From NCBI RefSeq assembly GCF_019733395.1, contig NZ_JAIHOO010000001.1:1860001-1924000 (forward strand): a stretch of DNA of 64,000 nucleotides. The letters are read 5' to 3'. Below the pieces are notes generated by a model that worked only from the letters and a program-made list of their open reading frames with translations, had not been told where the DNA came from and did no database searches. Of this stretch, positions 1 to 9,584 are shown one piece after another; positions within the stretch are counted from its first letter, which is position 1; each line of letters begins with the position of its first letter. The position numbers and the translations under genes are program-made. The DNA is from Lysobacter sp. BMK333-48F3. GTDB lineage: Bacteria; Pseudomonadota; Gammaproteobacteria; Xanthomonadales; Xanthomonadaceae.

Positions 1-1
1 C

Positions 2-454
2 CAGAACGCGATCAACGGCGCGGTGTCGCGCGGCACCACGGTGGTGGTCGCGGCCGGCAACAGCAACGCCGACGCGCGCAACTTCCAGCCGGCCAGCTGC
101 GCCAACGTCATCACCGTCGGCGCGACCACCTCCAACGGCGTGCGCGCCAGCTTCTCCAACCACGGTCCGGCGGTGGACGTCGCCGCGCCGGGCGCGAGCA
201 TCCTGTCGACCTTGAACAGCGGCGCCACCACTCCGGGCGCGGCCAGCTACGCCAACTACAGCGGCACCTCGATGGCGGCGCCGTTCGTCGCCGGCATCGT
301 CGCGCTGATGCGCTCCAAGCCCGCGGCGGCGCCGTCGCCGGCCGGGATCGAGTCCATCATCAAGGCCAACATCACGCCGTTCCCGGTCGCGCAGGTGCCG
401 ACCATCGGTACCGGCATCGCCAATGCCGACGCGGCGACCGACGCCACGCCGTAA
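2..454 (+). CDS. S8 (subtilisin-like) secreted serine protease, C-terminal part
   Basis: Only the 3' end lies in the window; the reading frame is open from base 2, so the true start is to the left. It encodes the end of a peptidase S8 catalytic domain. The oxyanion-hole region VVAAGNSNAD is followed by the catalytic-serine motif GTSMAAPFVAG, with the Ser codon at 269-271. The chain stops soon after the domain, so no pre-peptidase C-terminal or P/proprotein domain follows. In this family the protein is exported and degrades extracellular protein, which fits the lytic lifestyle of Lysobacter-like bacteria. A GC-rich hairpin follows the stop codon. Confidence 0.93.
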   Translation, partial: QNAINGAVSRGTTVVVAAGNSNADARNFQPASCANVITVGATTSNGVRASFSNHGPAVDVAAPGASILSTLNSGATTPGAASYANYSGTSMAAPFVAGIVALMRSKPAAAPSPAGIESIIKANITPFPVAQVPTIGTGIANADAATDATP

Positions 455-478
455 GCGATCGTCCGTTGCCACCGTTGC

Positions 479-511
479 ATCGCGAGCCCCGGCTGCGGCC
501 GGGGTTCGCGC
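479..511 (+). terminator. Hairpin after the protease gene
   Basis: GCGAGCCCCGGC pairs with GCCGGGGTTCGC around a short loop, 25 bases after the protease stop. There is no clear U-tract, so it may act as a weak terminator or as an mRNA 3' stabiliser. Confidence 0.5.
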
Positions 512-790
512 TTGCGCCCGCGCGCCTGCGCGACTCGCGCGGACGCATGATGCACTGCGCCATGCAGTGGTCGCGCCGGCACATCTACTGGCCGACGACG
601 CACACTCGAAACCGATTCGACTTTGGTCGAACCCGAGCCGTCGGCGAGCGCGTCTGTAACCGCTTACGCCGAGCCCGTACAAGCGCTTGCGTGATTGCAG
701 TCACGCTCGCCGGCGCCGGCGATGCCGCACGCGTCACGCAACGGTTGCCGCCCGCAACCATGCTGCGCCGCCACATCGTGTCCGCGAAAT

Positions 791-804
791 TGACAGCGCT
801 GTCA
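791..804. promoter_or_regulatory. LacI-family operator upstream of the TonB-dependent receptor
   Basis: TGACAGCGCTGTCA is a perfect 14-bp palindrome with the central CG step typical of LacI-family operators. It lies 115 bp upstream of the receptor start. The likely binder is the LacI-type protein encoded at 5770-6795; that link is inferred. A second, shorter palindrome, CAAGCGCTTG, is at 680-689. The rest of the 455-918 gap shows no gene. Confidence 0.6.
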
Positions 805-918
805 TAGTCGGGCTACATCGGCCGCGCATCGTCGTCCGCGGCGACGGGCCCGGCCCGGAACCGCGCGCACCACAGACCACAGCAGCGGCCGCCGGCCGAC
901 CCGGGGAGGGATGTTCTG

Positions 919-3597
919 ATGACCGTGTCCAGCAGCGCGCGCCTGCGCGATTCGAGCCTGAGCCTGGCGATCTGTTCGGTGCTGCTGGCCGCGCCGGCCT
1001 GGGCCCAGCAGGCCGCGCCGGCCGCGCCGACGGGCGAGGCCGCGGCCGGCCGCGACGCCACCGACCTGGATTCGGTGATCGTCACCGTCGAGCGGCGCGA
1101 GCAGAGCCTGCAGAAGTACGCCGGCACCGCCCAGGCGCTGTCGCAGGACGATCTGCGCGGATTGGGCATCAACAACGAACTGCGCCAGATGCAGGTCGCC
1201 GTGCCCGGCCTGAGCATCGCCAACCAGGAGGGCGCGACCGAGGTCTTCATCCGCGGCGTCGGCTCGTCCAACAACACCGAGCTCGGCGACCCCGGCGCCG
1301 CGCCGCACGTCAACGGCGCCTACATCCCGCGCCCGCGCGGCCTGGGCGGGATGTTCTACGACCTGGAGCGGGTCGAGATCAACAAGGGGCCGCAGGGCAC
1401 CCTGCGCGGCCGCAACGCGCTGGCCGGCACCCTCAACATCGTCACCAAGAAGCCCGAGCTCGGCGGCGAATTCGGCGGCTATGTGCAGGGCGAGGTCGGC
1501 AACCGCGAACAGCGCGGCTACGAGACCGCGCTGAACTTCCCGCTCGGCGACTACGCCGCGCTGCGCTTCGCCGGCTACCACATCGAGAAGGAGGCCGGGT
1601 TCGAGAACGTCGGCCTGTGGCGGCACATCGAGCCGGCCGGAATCCAGGACGACCACGCCGGCCGCCTGTCGTTCCTGTACGAGCCCGACGACAAGCTGTC
1701 GGTGTTCGCGATGCTCGACGTCGGCCGCGAACGCGGCACCGGCTACCCGGGCGCGAACCTGTTCCGCGCCGCCCAGGAGGGCTACAAGGCCGACGACATC
1801 GAACTGCGCGACATCCTCTACCGCGGCGTGCAGGGCGAGGTCGACAACAAGCTGTGGGGCTTCCAGGGGACGGTGCGCTACGACTTCGGCCCGGTCAACC
1901 TGGAGTACAACGGCAGCTACCGCGACGTCGACTACTTCCAGATCAATTCCGCCTCCGACGGCAACACCTGGCCGGGGCGCGACCTGCGCGAGCGTCCGCC
2001 CGGCCAGCCGGCGAGCTGGGGCGGAATCGACTACGACAACTTCGGCACCAACTACCTGCAGGCGCGTTCGCAGGCGCAGACCCACGAGCTGCGCCTGTCC
2101 TCGGCCGACGACGCGCGTTTCCGCTGGACCACCGGCGGTTTCTACTTCCACGAGAAGCAGCAGGTCGGCTTCATCGCCCTGGCCGACAAGGGCGCGTTCT
2201 ACTCGGGCACCGAGTTCACCATGCCCGACGTCGACGGCAAGTCCTGGGCGGTGTTCGGCGACGGCACCTTCGACGTCAACGAGCGGTTCCGGGTCAAGGG
2301 CGGCCTGCGCTACACCGACGAACGCAAGTCGCGCGACGGCATCGGCGGCAACTGGACCATCGGCCTGGGCGGCGAGGGCGGCGTATTCCAGACCCGTCTT
2401 GGCACCGAAGGCTTCATGCCGACCCTGCTCGACCGGCCCAGCTTCGACGTCTCCGGCCTGACCAGCAACGCCGACATGGCCCGCTTCCTGCTCCAGGGCA
2501 TCCTGCGCGCCGGCGCGCGCGACACCATGCAGCAACAGCTGCAGGGCATCGTCGACGGATCGCGCCCCAACGGCACCTGCGTCGACCGGCCCGACACCGG
2601 CGGCAACAGCGTCGATTGCCCGGCCAACGGCCAGCACAGCTTCCTGGTGCTCGGCGTGCCGTCGCCGCAGCACGGCTCCAGCGCCTTCGACTTCCTCGAC
2701 TGGCGAGTCGGCTTCGAGTACGACCTGACCCCGCGCAACCTGTTCTACGCCACCGTTTCCACCGGTCACAAGGCCGGCGGCTTCAACGACAGCTTCGACG
2801 TCAACGTCATTCCCGAGACCTACAAGCCGGAGAAGCTGACCGCGCTGGAGATCGGCTCGAAGAACTCGTTCGACTTCCTCGGCCGCACTTCGACCTTCAA
2901 CATCAGCGGCTTCTACTACGACTACGCCGACCAGGTGTTCCAGGACCTGAGCGTGATCGCGTTCAACCCCGACGGCGAGGCCACCGGCTTCGCCCTGGTC
3001 AACCGCAACGTCGGCAAGTCCGAGCTGTACGGCCTGGAGGCCGAAAGCCGGCTGCGCTTCGGCGCCGGTTTCACCCTCGACCTCAACGCGCTCTACCTGC
3101 AGACCAAGATCAAGCGCGGCGTGGTCGCCGACGTGCGCAGCCAGGACTTCGGCAACGGCGGCATCACCTCGCAGATCGACCTGACCGGCAACGAGCTGCC
3201 GCTGTCGTCGCGCTTCACCCTCAACGCGCGCCTGCAGCAGGCGATCGAGTTCGCCCGCGGCACCTTCGACTGGCAGATCCTCGCCGCCTACCGCTCCTCG
3301 TTCTTCCTGACCCAGTACAACGACCGCGACGTGACCTTCCTGCGCGACACCGCCGGCACGGTCGACCGGGTCGAGGACTCGGCCACGGCCGGCTTCCCCG
3401 ACGAGCAACCCGGCTTCACCCAGATCAACGCCGGCGCCGGCTTCACCACCCTCGACGGCGCCTGGCGGTTCGAGGTCTGGGGCAGCAACCTGACCAACAA
3501 GGACGTGTCGCAGAAGGCCCTGGTCGGTTCCGGCGTCAACGTGCGCTTCCTCAACGACGCACGCAGCTACGGCGTGCGCGTGCGTTGGAACTTCTGA
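919..3597 (+). CDS. TonB-dependent outer-membrane receptor
   Basis: The 892-residue protein has a Sec signal peptide ending near AWAQ (about residue 30). A TonB-box-like segment, DSVIVTVERR, follows, then a plug domain with the typical GRNALAGTLNIVTKKP stretch. A long beta-barrel ends in YGVRVRWNF with a terminal Phe, as expected for outer-membrane insertion. The start is supported by an AGGGA ribosome site. The family imports bulky ligands through the outer membrane using TonB energy. Linkage to a sugar symporter, a LacI regulator and a GH3 glucohydrolase suggests an oligosaccharide, probably a beta-glucoside or beta-glucan fragment. The substrate is inferred from context only. Confidence 0.93.
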   Translation: MTVSSSARLRDSSLSLAICSVLLAAPAWAQQAAPAAPTGEAAAGRDATDLDSVIVTVERREQSLQKYAGTAQALSQDDLRGLGINNELRQMQVAVPGLSIANQEGATEVFIRGVGSSNNTELGDPGAAPHVNGAYIPRPRGLGGMFYDLERVEINKGPQGTLRGRNALAGTLNIVTKKPELGGEFGGYVQGEVGNREQRGYETALNFPLGDYAALRFAGYHIEKEAGFENVGLWRHIEPAGIQDDHAGRLSFLYEPDDKLSVFAMLDVGRERGTGYPGANLFRAAQEGYKADDIELRDILYRGVQGEVDNKLWGFQGTVRYDFGPVNLEYNGSYRDVDYFQINSASDGNTWPGRDLRERPPGQPASWGGIDYDNFGTNYLQARSQAQTHELRLSSADDARFRWTTGGFYFHEKQQVGFIALADKGAFYSGTEFTMPDVDGKSWAVFGDGTFDVNERFRVKGGLRYTDERKSRDGIGGNWTIGLGGEGGVFQTRLGTEGFMPTLLDRPSFDVSGLTSNADMARFLLQGILRAGARDTMQQQLQGIVDGSRPNGTCVDRPDTGGNSVDCPANGQHSFLVLGVPSPQHGSSAFDFLDWRVGFEYDLTPRNLFYATVSTGHKAGGFNDSFDVNVIPETYKPEKLTALEIGSKNSFDFLGRTSTFNISGFYYDYADQVFQDLSVIAFNPDGEATGFALVNRNVGKSELYGLEAESRLRFGAGFTLDLNALYLQTKIKRGVVADVRSQDFGNGGITSQIDLTGNELPLSSRFTLNARLQQAIEFARGTFDWQILAAYRSSFFLTQYNDRDVTFLRDTAGTVDRVEDSATAGFPDEQPGFTQINAGAGFTTLDGAWRFEVWGSNLTNKDVSQKALVGSGVNVRFLNDARSYGVRVRWNF

Positions 3598-3716
3598 TGG
3601 CCGCATCGCGTCGCAAGCCCCTCGCCCCGTCCCGCGCTCCGCTCCACGGCGCGCGGGCGGGGCGGCGGGGCATCCGGGCGGGCGGAGGCGCCGAGTCTCC
3701 CGCGCGTTCTCTACCC

Positions 3717-3954
3717 CGTCATTCCCGCGCAAGCGGGAATCCAGCGGCTTCAGCACGTTCTCTCCCTCGTCATTCCCGCGCAAGCGGGAATCCAGAGGCT
3801 TCAGCACGTTCTCTCCCCCGTCATTCCCGCGGAAGCGGGAATCCAGAGGCTTCAGCACATTCTCTCCCCCGTCATTCCCGCGCAGGCGGGAATCCAGAGG
3901 CTTCAGTGCCATGCCTCGGTGGAGCCCTGGATTCCCGCCTGCGCGGGAATGACG
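3717..3954. repeat. Four 51-bp tandem units with hairpins plus one inverted copy
   Basis: A 28-base unit starting CGTCATTCCCGCG and ending GCGGGAATCCAG occurs at 3717, 3768, 3819 and 3870, with a 51-bp period. An inverted copy lies at 3927-3954. Each unit folds on ATTCCCGC/GCGGGAAT, resembling the dRS3-like ATTCCC-N8-GGGAAT repeats known in other proteobacteria. The last direct copy and the inverted copy could form a long hairpin that ends the receptor transcript. The 3598-4156 gap otherwise holds only the leader of the next gene. Confidence 0.9.
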
Positions 3955-4156
3955 TCGGGCGGGTTTCGCGGCCGCTGGCTGTTGCTGCGTGCACGCGAGT
4001 CGTACACAACTCGTCCTCGGCCCGATTCGACCCGCCGAAAACCGTTCCCGACTTCATTGCAATCGAATTCTTGCCCGAAAACTCCGTTGCGCCGTGGCCA
4101 AGCCCGGTAGCGGCCGGTAGAACGACAGGCACCGCGCAGCCATTCTCAGGAGCCGC

Positions 4157-5719
4157 ATGAAACTGTCCCTGCTCGATACCCTGATCGTCCTGGTCTACCT
4201 GGCCGGCGTGTTCGCCCTCGCGCAGTGGGTCTCGCGCGAGAAAGGCGGCCACGAGAAGACCGCCAAGGACTACTTCCTGGCCAGCAAGGCGCTGCCGTGG
4301 TGGGCGATCGGCGCCTCGCTGATCGCGGCCAACATCTCCGCCGAACAGATCATCGGCATGTCCGGCTCGGGCTACGCGCTGGGCCTGGCGATCGCCTCCT
4401 ACGAATGGATGGCGGCCGCGACCCTGCTGGTGGTCGGCAAGTTCTTCCTGCCGGTGTTCCTGCGCAACGGCATCTACACCATGCCGCAGTTCCTGGAAGA
4501 GCGTTACGGCAACCGCATCCGCACCCTGATGGCGGTGTTCTGGCTGGGCCTGTACGTGTTCGTCAACCTGACCTCGATCCTGTGGCTGGGCTCGATCGCG
4601 GTGGCTCAGGTCACCGGCATGGACCAGTTCATGGCCCTGGCCCTGCTCGGCGCGTTCGCCCTGGCCTATCAGCTCTACGGCGGGCTCAAGGCGGTGGCGC
4701 TGACCGACATCGTCCAGGTCACCTTGCTGGTGCTCGGCGGGCTGATGGTGGCGGCGCTGACCCTGGGCAAGATCGGCGGCGACGCCGGCATCCTGGCCGG
4801 CTTCAAGACCCTGTGGGCCGCGCATCCGGATCACTTCAAGATGATCCTGTCGCCCGACAATCCGCACTACAAGGACTTGCCCGGCATCGGCGTGCTGCTC
4901 GGCGGGCTGTGGGTGATGCACGTGAGCTACTGGGGCTTCAACCAGTACATCATCCAGCGCGCGCTGGCGGCCAAGGATCTGCGCGAGGCGCAGAAGGGCA
5001 TCGTGTTCGCCGCCGCGCTGAAGATCATCCTGCCGATCATCGTGGTGTTGCCGGGCATCGCCGCGGTGGTGCTGGCGCCGAACCTGCCGCGCTCGGACGA
5101 CGCCTACCCGGCGATGATGGCGCTGCTGCCGACCGGCGTGCTCGGGCTGGTGTTCGCCGCCCTGGTTGCGGCGATCGTGGCCTCGCTGGCGTCGAAGATC
5201 AATTCGGTCGCGACCATCTTCACTCTCGACTTCTACGCCAAGCGCCGGCCCGACGCCTCGGAGCGGCAACTGGTGCGGATCGGCCGGCTGACCGCGGCGG
5301 TGGCGATCGCGATCGCGATCCTCACCGCGCGCCCGCTGATCGGCGGCTTCGACCAGGGCTTCCAGTACATCCAGGAATACACCGGCTTCTTCACTCCGGG
5401 CATCGTGGTGATCTTCGTGCTCGGCCTGTTCTGGAAGCGCGCCAACGAAGCCGGCGCGCTGGCCGCGGCGCTGGGCTCGTTCCTGCTCTCGATCGCGCTG
5501 AAGCTGGCCTGGCCGGAGCTGCCGTTCGTGAACCGGGTCGGGCTGGTGTTCCTGCTCGCCGCCGCGCTGGCGGTGGCGGTGTCGCTGGCGACGCGTTCGG
5601 GCGCCGGGGTCGACCGCATCCGTCACGACGGCGTGGGCTATGCGACGGCGCCCTCGTTCAACATCGCCGCGATCGCCGTGCTGGCGATCCTGGTCGCGCT
5701 GTACGCCGTGTTCTGGTGA
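4157..5719 (+). CDS. Sodium:solute symporter (SSS family, SGLT-like sugar transporter)
   Basis: The 520-residue, strongly hydrophobic protein has about 14 predicted membrane segments. It begins with an N-terminal ILVYLAGVFALAQWVSR segment and contains the DYFLASKALPWWAIGASLIAANISAEQ signature of SGLT-type carriers. Later segments include QYIIQRALAAKD and SKINSVATIFTLDFY, both typical of vSGLT-like proteins. An AGGAG site precedes the start. The family couples Na+ entry to solute uptake across the inner membrane. Between a TonB-dependent receptor and a GH3 glucosidase locus it probably imports glucose or a related sugar released in the periplasm. The exact sugar cannot be read from sequence. 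Confidence 0.9.
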   Translation: MKLSLLDTLIVLVYLAGVFALAQWVSREKGGHEKTAKDYFLASKALPWWAIGASLIAANISAEQIIGMSGSGYALGLAIASYEWMAAATLLVVGKFFLPVFLRNGIYTMPQFLEERYGNRIRTLMAVFWLGLYVFVNLTSILWLGSIAVAQVTGMDQFMALALLGAFALAYQLYGGLKAVALTDIVQVTLLVLGGLMVAALTLGKIGGDAGILAGFKTLWAAHPDHFKMILSPDNPHYKDLPGIGVLLGGLWVMHVSYWGFNQYIIQRALAAKDLREAQKGIVFAAALKIILPIIVVLPGIAAVVLAPNLPRSDDAYPAMMALLPTGVLGLVFAALVAAIVASLASKINSVATIFTLDFYAKRRPDASERQLVRIGRLTAAVAIAIAILTARPLIGGFDQGFQYIQEYTGFFTPGIVVIFVLGLFWKRANEAGALAAALGSFLLSIALKLAWPELPFVNRVGLVFLLAAALAVAVSLATRSGAGVDRIRHDGVGYATAPSFNIAAIAVLAILVALYAVFW

Positions 5720-5769
5720 GGACGGCGCGGCCCGCCATGCGCGGCGCCGGCGCCGCGCAGCCGCTGCGT

Positions 5770-6795
5770 TCAGCGCCGGCGCGCGCGGGCCTTGCCGACC
5801 GGGCCGGTGGACTGGCGCAGTTGCAGTTCGTAGGCGGCGACGATCATCTGCCCGTCCTCGGGCGACTTGAGCCGCTTGAACAATTCGTGGGTCGCCAACC
5901 GGCCCATCTCGCGGGTGGGCTGGCGCACCGTGGTCAGCGGCGGATAGATCTGGCGCGCGATCGGCGTGTCGTCGAAGCCGCATACCGACACGTCGCCGGG
6001 AATCGACAGGCCCATTTCGCTGGCGGTGCGGATGGTGCCGGCGGCCATGTCGTCGTTGGCGGCGAAGATCGCGGTCGGCGGGTCGGGCATCAGCAGCAGG
6101 CGCTGGGCGCAGATCGCGCCGGTGTCGTAATGGAAGTCGCCTTCCACCACCAGCGCCGGGTCGTACTCGATGCCGGCCGCGGCCAGCCCGTCGCGGTAGC
6201 CGTTCAAACGCCACTGGCTGGCGCCGTGCTCGGGATGGCCCTTGATGTGGGCGATGCGGCGGTGACCGAGCGAGATCAGGTGGGCCATCATCTCGCGCAC
6301 CGCGCGCTCCTCGTCGAGGATCACGCCGATGCGGCCGCTGCGCAGCTTGGGCGAGATGTTGGCGTAGGGAATGCCGAGCTGGCCCAGGCGCTTCATCAGC
6401 CCCGGGTGATCGGTCAGCGGCGGAGTCAGCACCAGGCCGTCGGCGCGCGAGCGCTGCACGATCTCGTCGACGTGGGTCACCAGCTTGCGCTCGCCGTAGG
6501 TGACCGGGGCGAGCATCAGGTTGTAGTGCTGGGCGATGCAGGCGTCGAGCATGCCGGCCTGCACTTCCATCAGGTAGTTGCTGGACGGGTTGTCGTACAG
6601 CAGCGCGACCAGGAACGAGCGCTGTCCGGCCAGGCTGCGCGCCGACGGGTTGGGGCGGTACTGGAGCTTGCGCGCAGCGGCCTCGACGCGCTTGCGCGTC
6701 TCCTCGCTGACATTGGGTTCCTGGTTGAGCACGCGCGAAACGGTCTTCATCGACACGCCTGCCGCGTCCGCCACGTCTTCGATTCGCACCCGCAT
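5770..6795 (-). CDS. LacI-family transcriptional regulator
   Basis: The 341-residue protein has an N-terminal LacI helix-turn-helix, IEDVADAAGVSMKTVSRVLN, at residues 4-23. The hinge region follows and then a periplasmic-binding-protein-like sensor domain with FAANDDMAAGTIR and VCGFDDTPIARQIYPPLTTV. The ATG at 6795 was chosen because it places the HTH at the N-terminus; the frame continues upstream without a better start. It is divergent from the GH3 gene and tail-to-tail with the symporter, so it probably represses this sugar locus until the inducer binds. The palindrome at 791-804 is a candidate operator. No equally good palindrome was seen in the 6796-6957 divergent gap. Confidence 0.92.
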   Translation of the reverse strand: MRVRIEDVADAAGVSMKTVSRVLNQEPNVSEETRKRVEAAARKLQYRPNPSARSLAGQRSFLVALLYDNPSSNYLMEVQAGMLDACIAQHYNLMLAPVTYGERKLVTHVDEIVQRSRADGLVLTPPLTDHPGLMKRLGQLGIPYANISPKLRSGRIGVILDEERAVREMMAHLISLGHRRIAHIKGHPEHGASQWRLNGYRDGLAAAGIEYDPALVVEGDFHYDTGAICAQRLLLMPDPPTAIFAANDDMAAGTIRTASEMGLSIPGDVSVCGFDDTPIARQIYPPLTTVRQPTREMGRLATHELFKRLKSPEDGQMIVAAYELQLRQSTGPVGKARARRR

Positions 6796-6957
6796 GAGTC
6801 GCCGATTCCCTGTCGCGTGTTGGGCGCATTCTGCCAGAACCGGCGGCGGATGCCCGCGCCGCGGCGATTCCGGTTCCGCCGCGCGGATGCAGCGTCCGCC
6901 CGGCATGCTCACACGGTACATCCACACGGTACATCCATCGATTCCCAGGAGCGAATC

Positions 6958-9534
6958 ATGAACGCAAGCAAGGGGCGCGCAGGCGCCGTCCACGCACCGG
7001 CGCAAACGCGAGGCACGGCACGGCGCCGGCTGGCCTGCGGTATCGCCCTGGCCCTGCTGCCGGTCGTGCTGCAGGCGCAGGCGCCGCCGCTCGACCCCGC
7101 GCGCTGGCCCGAGCTGCAGGCGCCGATCCCGCGCGATGCGGCGCTGGAGGCGCGCGTGGCCGCGCTGCTGGCGCGGATGAGCGTGGAGGAGAAGGTCGGC
7201 CAGATCGTCCAGGCCGACATCAACAGCGCGACCCCGGAGGACGTGCGCAAGTACCACCTGGGCTCGGTGCTGGCCGGCGGCAATTCCGAGCCCGGCGGCA
7301 TCTCCGAGCCCGGCGGACGCTACGACGCGCCGCCGCAGGAATGGCTGGACATCGCCGACCGTTTCTACGAGGCCTCGATGGACAGCGCCGACGGCAAGGC
7401 GGCGATTCCGATCCTGTTCGGCATCGATGCGGTGCACGGCCACAACAACCTGGTCGGCGCGACCTTGTTCCCGCACAACATCGGCCTGGGCGCGACCCGC
7501 AATCCCGAACTGATCCGGCGCATCGGCGAGGCGACCGCGGCGGAGGTGCGCAGCACCGGCATGGAGTGGACCTTCGCGCCGACCCTGACCGTGCCGCGCG
7601 ACGATCGCTGGGGCCGCACCTACGAAGGCTATTCGGAAGATCCGCGGCTGGTCGCCGACTACGCCGCAGCGGCGATCGAAGGCCTGCAGGGCAAGCTCGG
7701 CAGCAAGCAGTTCCTCGACGGCGCGCACGTGATCGCTTCGGCCAAGCACTTCCTCGCCGACGGCGGCACCTTCGAGGGCCGCGACCAGGGCGATGCGCGG
7801 ATCGGCGAGGACGAGTTGCGCCGCGTGCACGGCGCCGGCTATCCGCCGGCGCTGCAGGCCGGCGCGCAGACCGTGATGGCCTCGTTCTCGAGCTGGCAGG
7901 GCCGCAAGATGCACGGCAACCAGGAGTTGCTGACCGGCCTGCTCAAGCAGCGCTGGCATTTCGACGGCTTCGTGGTCGGCGACTGGAACGCGCACGGCCA
8001 GTTGCCGGGCTGCCGCAACGAGGATTGCGCGGCGGCGTTCAACGCCGGCGTCGATATGCTGATGGCGCCGGACAGCTGGCGCGGCTACTACGAGAACGCG
8101 CTCAAGCAGGTGCGCAGCGGCGAGATCGCGATGGCGCGGCTGGACGACGCGGTGGCGCGGATCCTGCGGGTCAAGCTGCGGCTGGGCCTGTTCGAGGCCG
8201 GCAAGCCCTCGCAGCGCCCGCTCGGCGGCAAGTTCGAACTGCTCGGCAGTCCGGCGCATCGCGCCGTCGCCCGCCAGGCCGTGCGCGAATCGCTGGTGCT
8301 GTTGAAGAACGACGCCGCGACGCTGCCGATTTCGCCCAAGGCCCGCGTGCTGGTGGTCGGCGCGGCGGCCGACGACGTCGCCCGCCAGTCCGGCGGCTGG
8401 ACCTTGAACTGGCAGGGCACCGGGCTCAAGCCGGCCGACTTCCCCAACGCGCAGTCGATCTGGAGCGGCCTGCGCGAGCAGATCCAGGCCGGCGGCGGCG
8501 AGGCCGAGCTGTCCGCCGACGGCCGCCACGCACGCAAGCCCGACGTGGCGATCTACGTCTACGGCGAAGAGCCCTATGCCGAGTTCCAGGGCGACTTGCG
8601 CACGCTGGCGTTCCGTCCGACCCGCAATCCCGAATTGGAGACGATCCGCAAGCTCAAGGCCGACGGCATCCCGGTGGTCAGCGTGCTGCTGTCGGGCCGG
8701 CCGCTGTGGGTCAATCGCGAGATCAACGCTTCCGACGCCTTCGTCGCCGCCTGGCTGCCGGGTTCGGAGGGCGGCGGCATCGCCGACGTGCTACTGCGCG
8801 GGCGCGACGGTAAGGTCCAGCACGACTTCAAGGGCAAGCTGTCGTACTCGTGGCCGAAAACCGCGGTGCAGGTGGTCAACGTCGGCGACCGCGACTACGC
8901 GCCGCAGTTCGCCTTCGGCTACGGTCTGAGCTACGCCGAAGGCGGCAAGGTCGGCGTGCTGGCCGAGGATCCCGGCGCGGCCGACATCGACCCGCGTTCG
9001 ATGCAGTTCCTCGGGCGCGGCGCGCTGCCGCGCGGCTGGCGGCTGCGCGCGACCGCGCAGGGCAAGGCCAGCGAAGCGATCAAGCCGCCGTTGGCGGCCG
9101 GCGCGGCGCTGGCGGTGACGGCGGTGGACTATCGCGCGCAAGAGGACGCGTGGCGCCTGCAGTGGAAGGACGCGGCGCGGCTGGAATGGGTCGCCGACGC
9201 GCCGGTGGAACTGGTACGCGAGACCAACGGCGACGTGCAGTTGCTGATTACGCTGAAAGCCGATGCCCTGGGCGAGGGCGAGGTCGCGCTGCTGGCCGGC
9301 TGCGGCCCCAAGTGCGAGGCGCAACTGCCGCTGGGCGCGGCCTTGCGCGGCCTGCCGCGCGGGCAGTGGCAACGGATCGGCGTGCCGCTGAAGTGCCTGC
9401 GCGCCGCGGGCGCGGAGATGGCCAAGCTGGAAGTGCCGTTCGGCCTGCAGGCCGGCGCCGGCACCACCCTGACCTTGCACGAGGTGGCGTACGGCACCGA
9501 CGCGGAGACGGTGATCGACTGCAAGCGCCAGTGA
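6958..9534 (+). CDS. Secreted GH3 beta-glucosidase / exo-beta-glucan glucohydrolase
   Basis: The 858-residue protein has a hydrophobic signal segment around residues 21-40 (LACGIALALLPVVLQAQA). The GH3 N-terminal TIM barrel contains GIDAVHGHNN and KHFLADGGTFEGRDQG. The nucleophile is Asp342 in FVVGDWNAHG. The alpha/beta sandwich follows with SLVLLKNDAATLPI, and a C-terminal region of about 220 residues resembles the ExoP-type extension of xanthomonad exo-1,3/1,4-beta-glucan glucohydrolases. An AGGAG site supports the start. It should release glucose from beta-glucans or cello-oligosaccharides in the periplasm or outside, feeding the adjacent symporter. Confidence 0.93.
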   Translation: MNASKGRAGAVHAPAQTRGTARRRLACGIALALLPVVLQAQAPPLDPARWPELQAPIPRDAALEARVAALLARMSVEEKVGQIVQADINSATPEDVRKYHLGSVLAGGNSEPGGISEPGGRYDAPPQEWLDIADRFYEASMDSADGKAAIPILFGIDAVHGHNNLVGATLFPHNIGLGATRNPELIRRIGEATAAEVRSTGMEWTFAPTLTVPRDDRWGRTYEGYSEDPRLVADYAAAAIEGLQGKLGSKQFLDGAHVIASAKHFLADGGTFEGRDQGDARIGEDELRRVHGAGYPPALQAGAQTVMASFSSWQGRKMHGNQELLTGLLKQRWHFDGFVVGDWNAHGQLPGCRNEDCAAAFNAGVDMLMAPDSWRGYYENALKQVRSGEIAMARLDDAVARILRVKLRLGLFEAGKPSQRPLGGKFELLGSPAHRAVARQAVRESLVLLKNDAATLPISPKARVLVVGAAADDVARQSGGWTLNWQGTGLKPADFPNAQSIWSGLREQIQAGGGEAELSADGRHARKPDVAIYVYGEEPYAEFQGDLRTLAFRPTRNPELETIRKLKADGIPVVSVLLSGRPLWVNREINASDAFVAAWLPGSEGGGIADVLLRGRDGKVQHDFKGKLSYSWPKTAVQVVNVGDRDYAPQFAFGYGLSYAEGGKVGVLAEDPGAADIDPRSMQFLGRGALPRGWRLRATAQGKASEAIKPPLAAGAALAVTAVDYRAQEDAWRLQWKDAARLEWVADAPVELVRETNGDVQLLITLKADALGEGEVALLAGCGPKCEAQLPLGAALRGLPRGQWQRIGVPLKCLRAAGAEMAKLEVPFGLQAGAGTTLTLHEVAYGTDAETVIDCKRQ

Positions 9535-9540
9535 CGCCCG

Positions 9541-9575
9541 CGACGCCGCTCCGCCCACCCGGCGGAGCGGCGTCG
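9541..9575 (+). terminator. Strong hairpin after the GH3 gene
   Basis: A perfect 15-bp stem, CGACGCCGCTCCGCC with its complement around a CACCC loop, begins 7 bases after the stop. A short pyrimidine run follows. It is likely the transcript end of the GH3 gene. Confidence 0.65.
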
Positions 9576-9584
9576 CCGCTTTCC

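Noticed and set aside
455..918. Small genes in the leader of the TonB-dependent receptor (frames at 466-807 and 585-776)
   Set aside because: Composition is that of random GC-rich translation and the stretch is occupied by operator-like palindromes.
3717..3954. CRISPR array
   Set aside because: The repeats are palindromic with a 23-base spacer that is itself repeated and not variable, one unit is inverted, and no cas genes are present.
687..4160. Very long open frames in shadow phases, for example 687-4160 plus, 802-3912 minus and 3872-6934 minus
   Set aside because: They are Arg/Ala/Pro-rich translations antisense to or out of phase with clear genes. In DNA this GC-rich, stop codons are rare in such phases.
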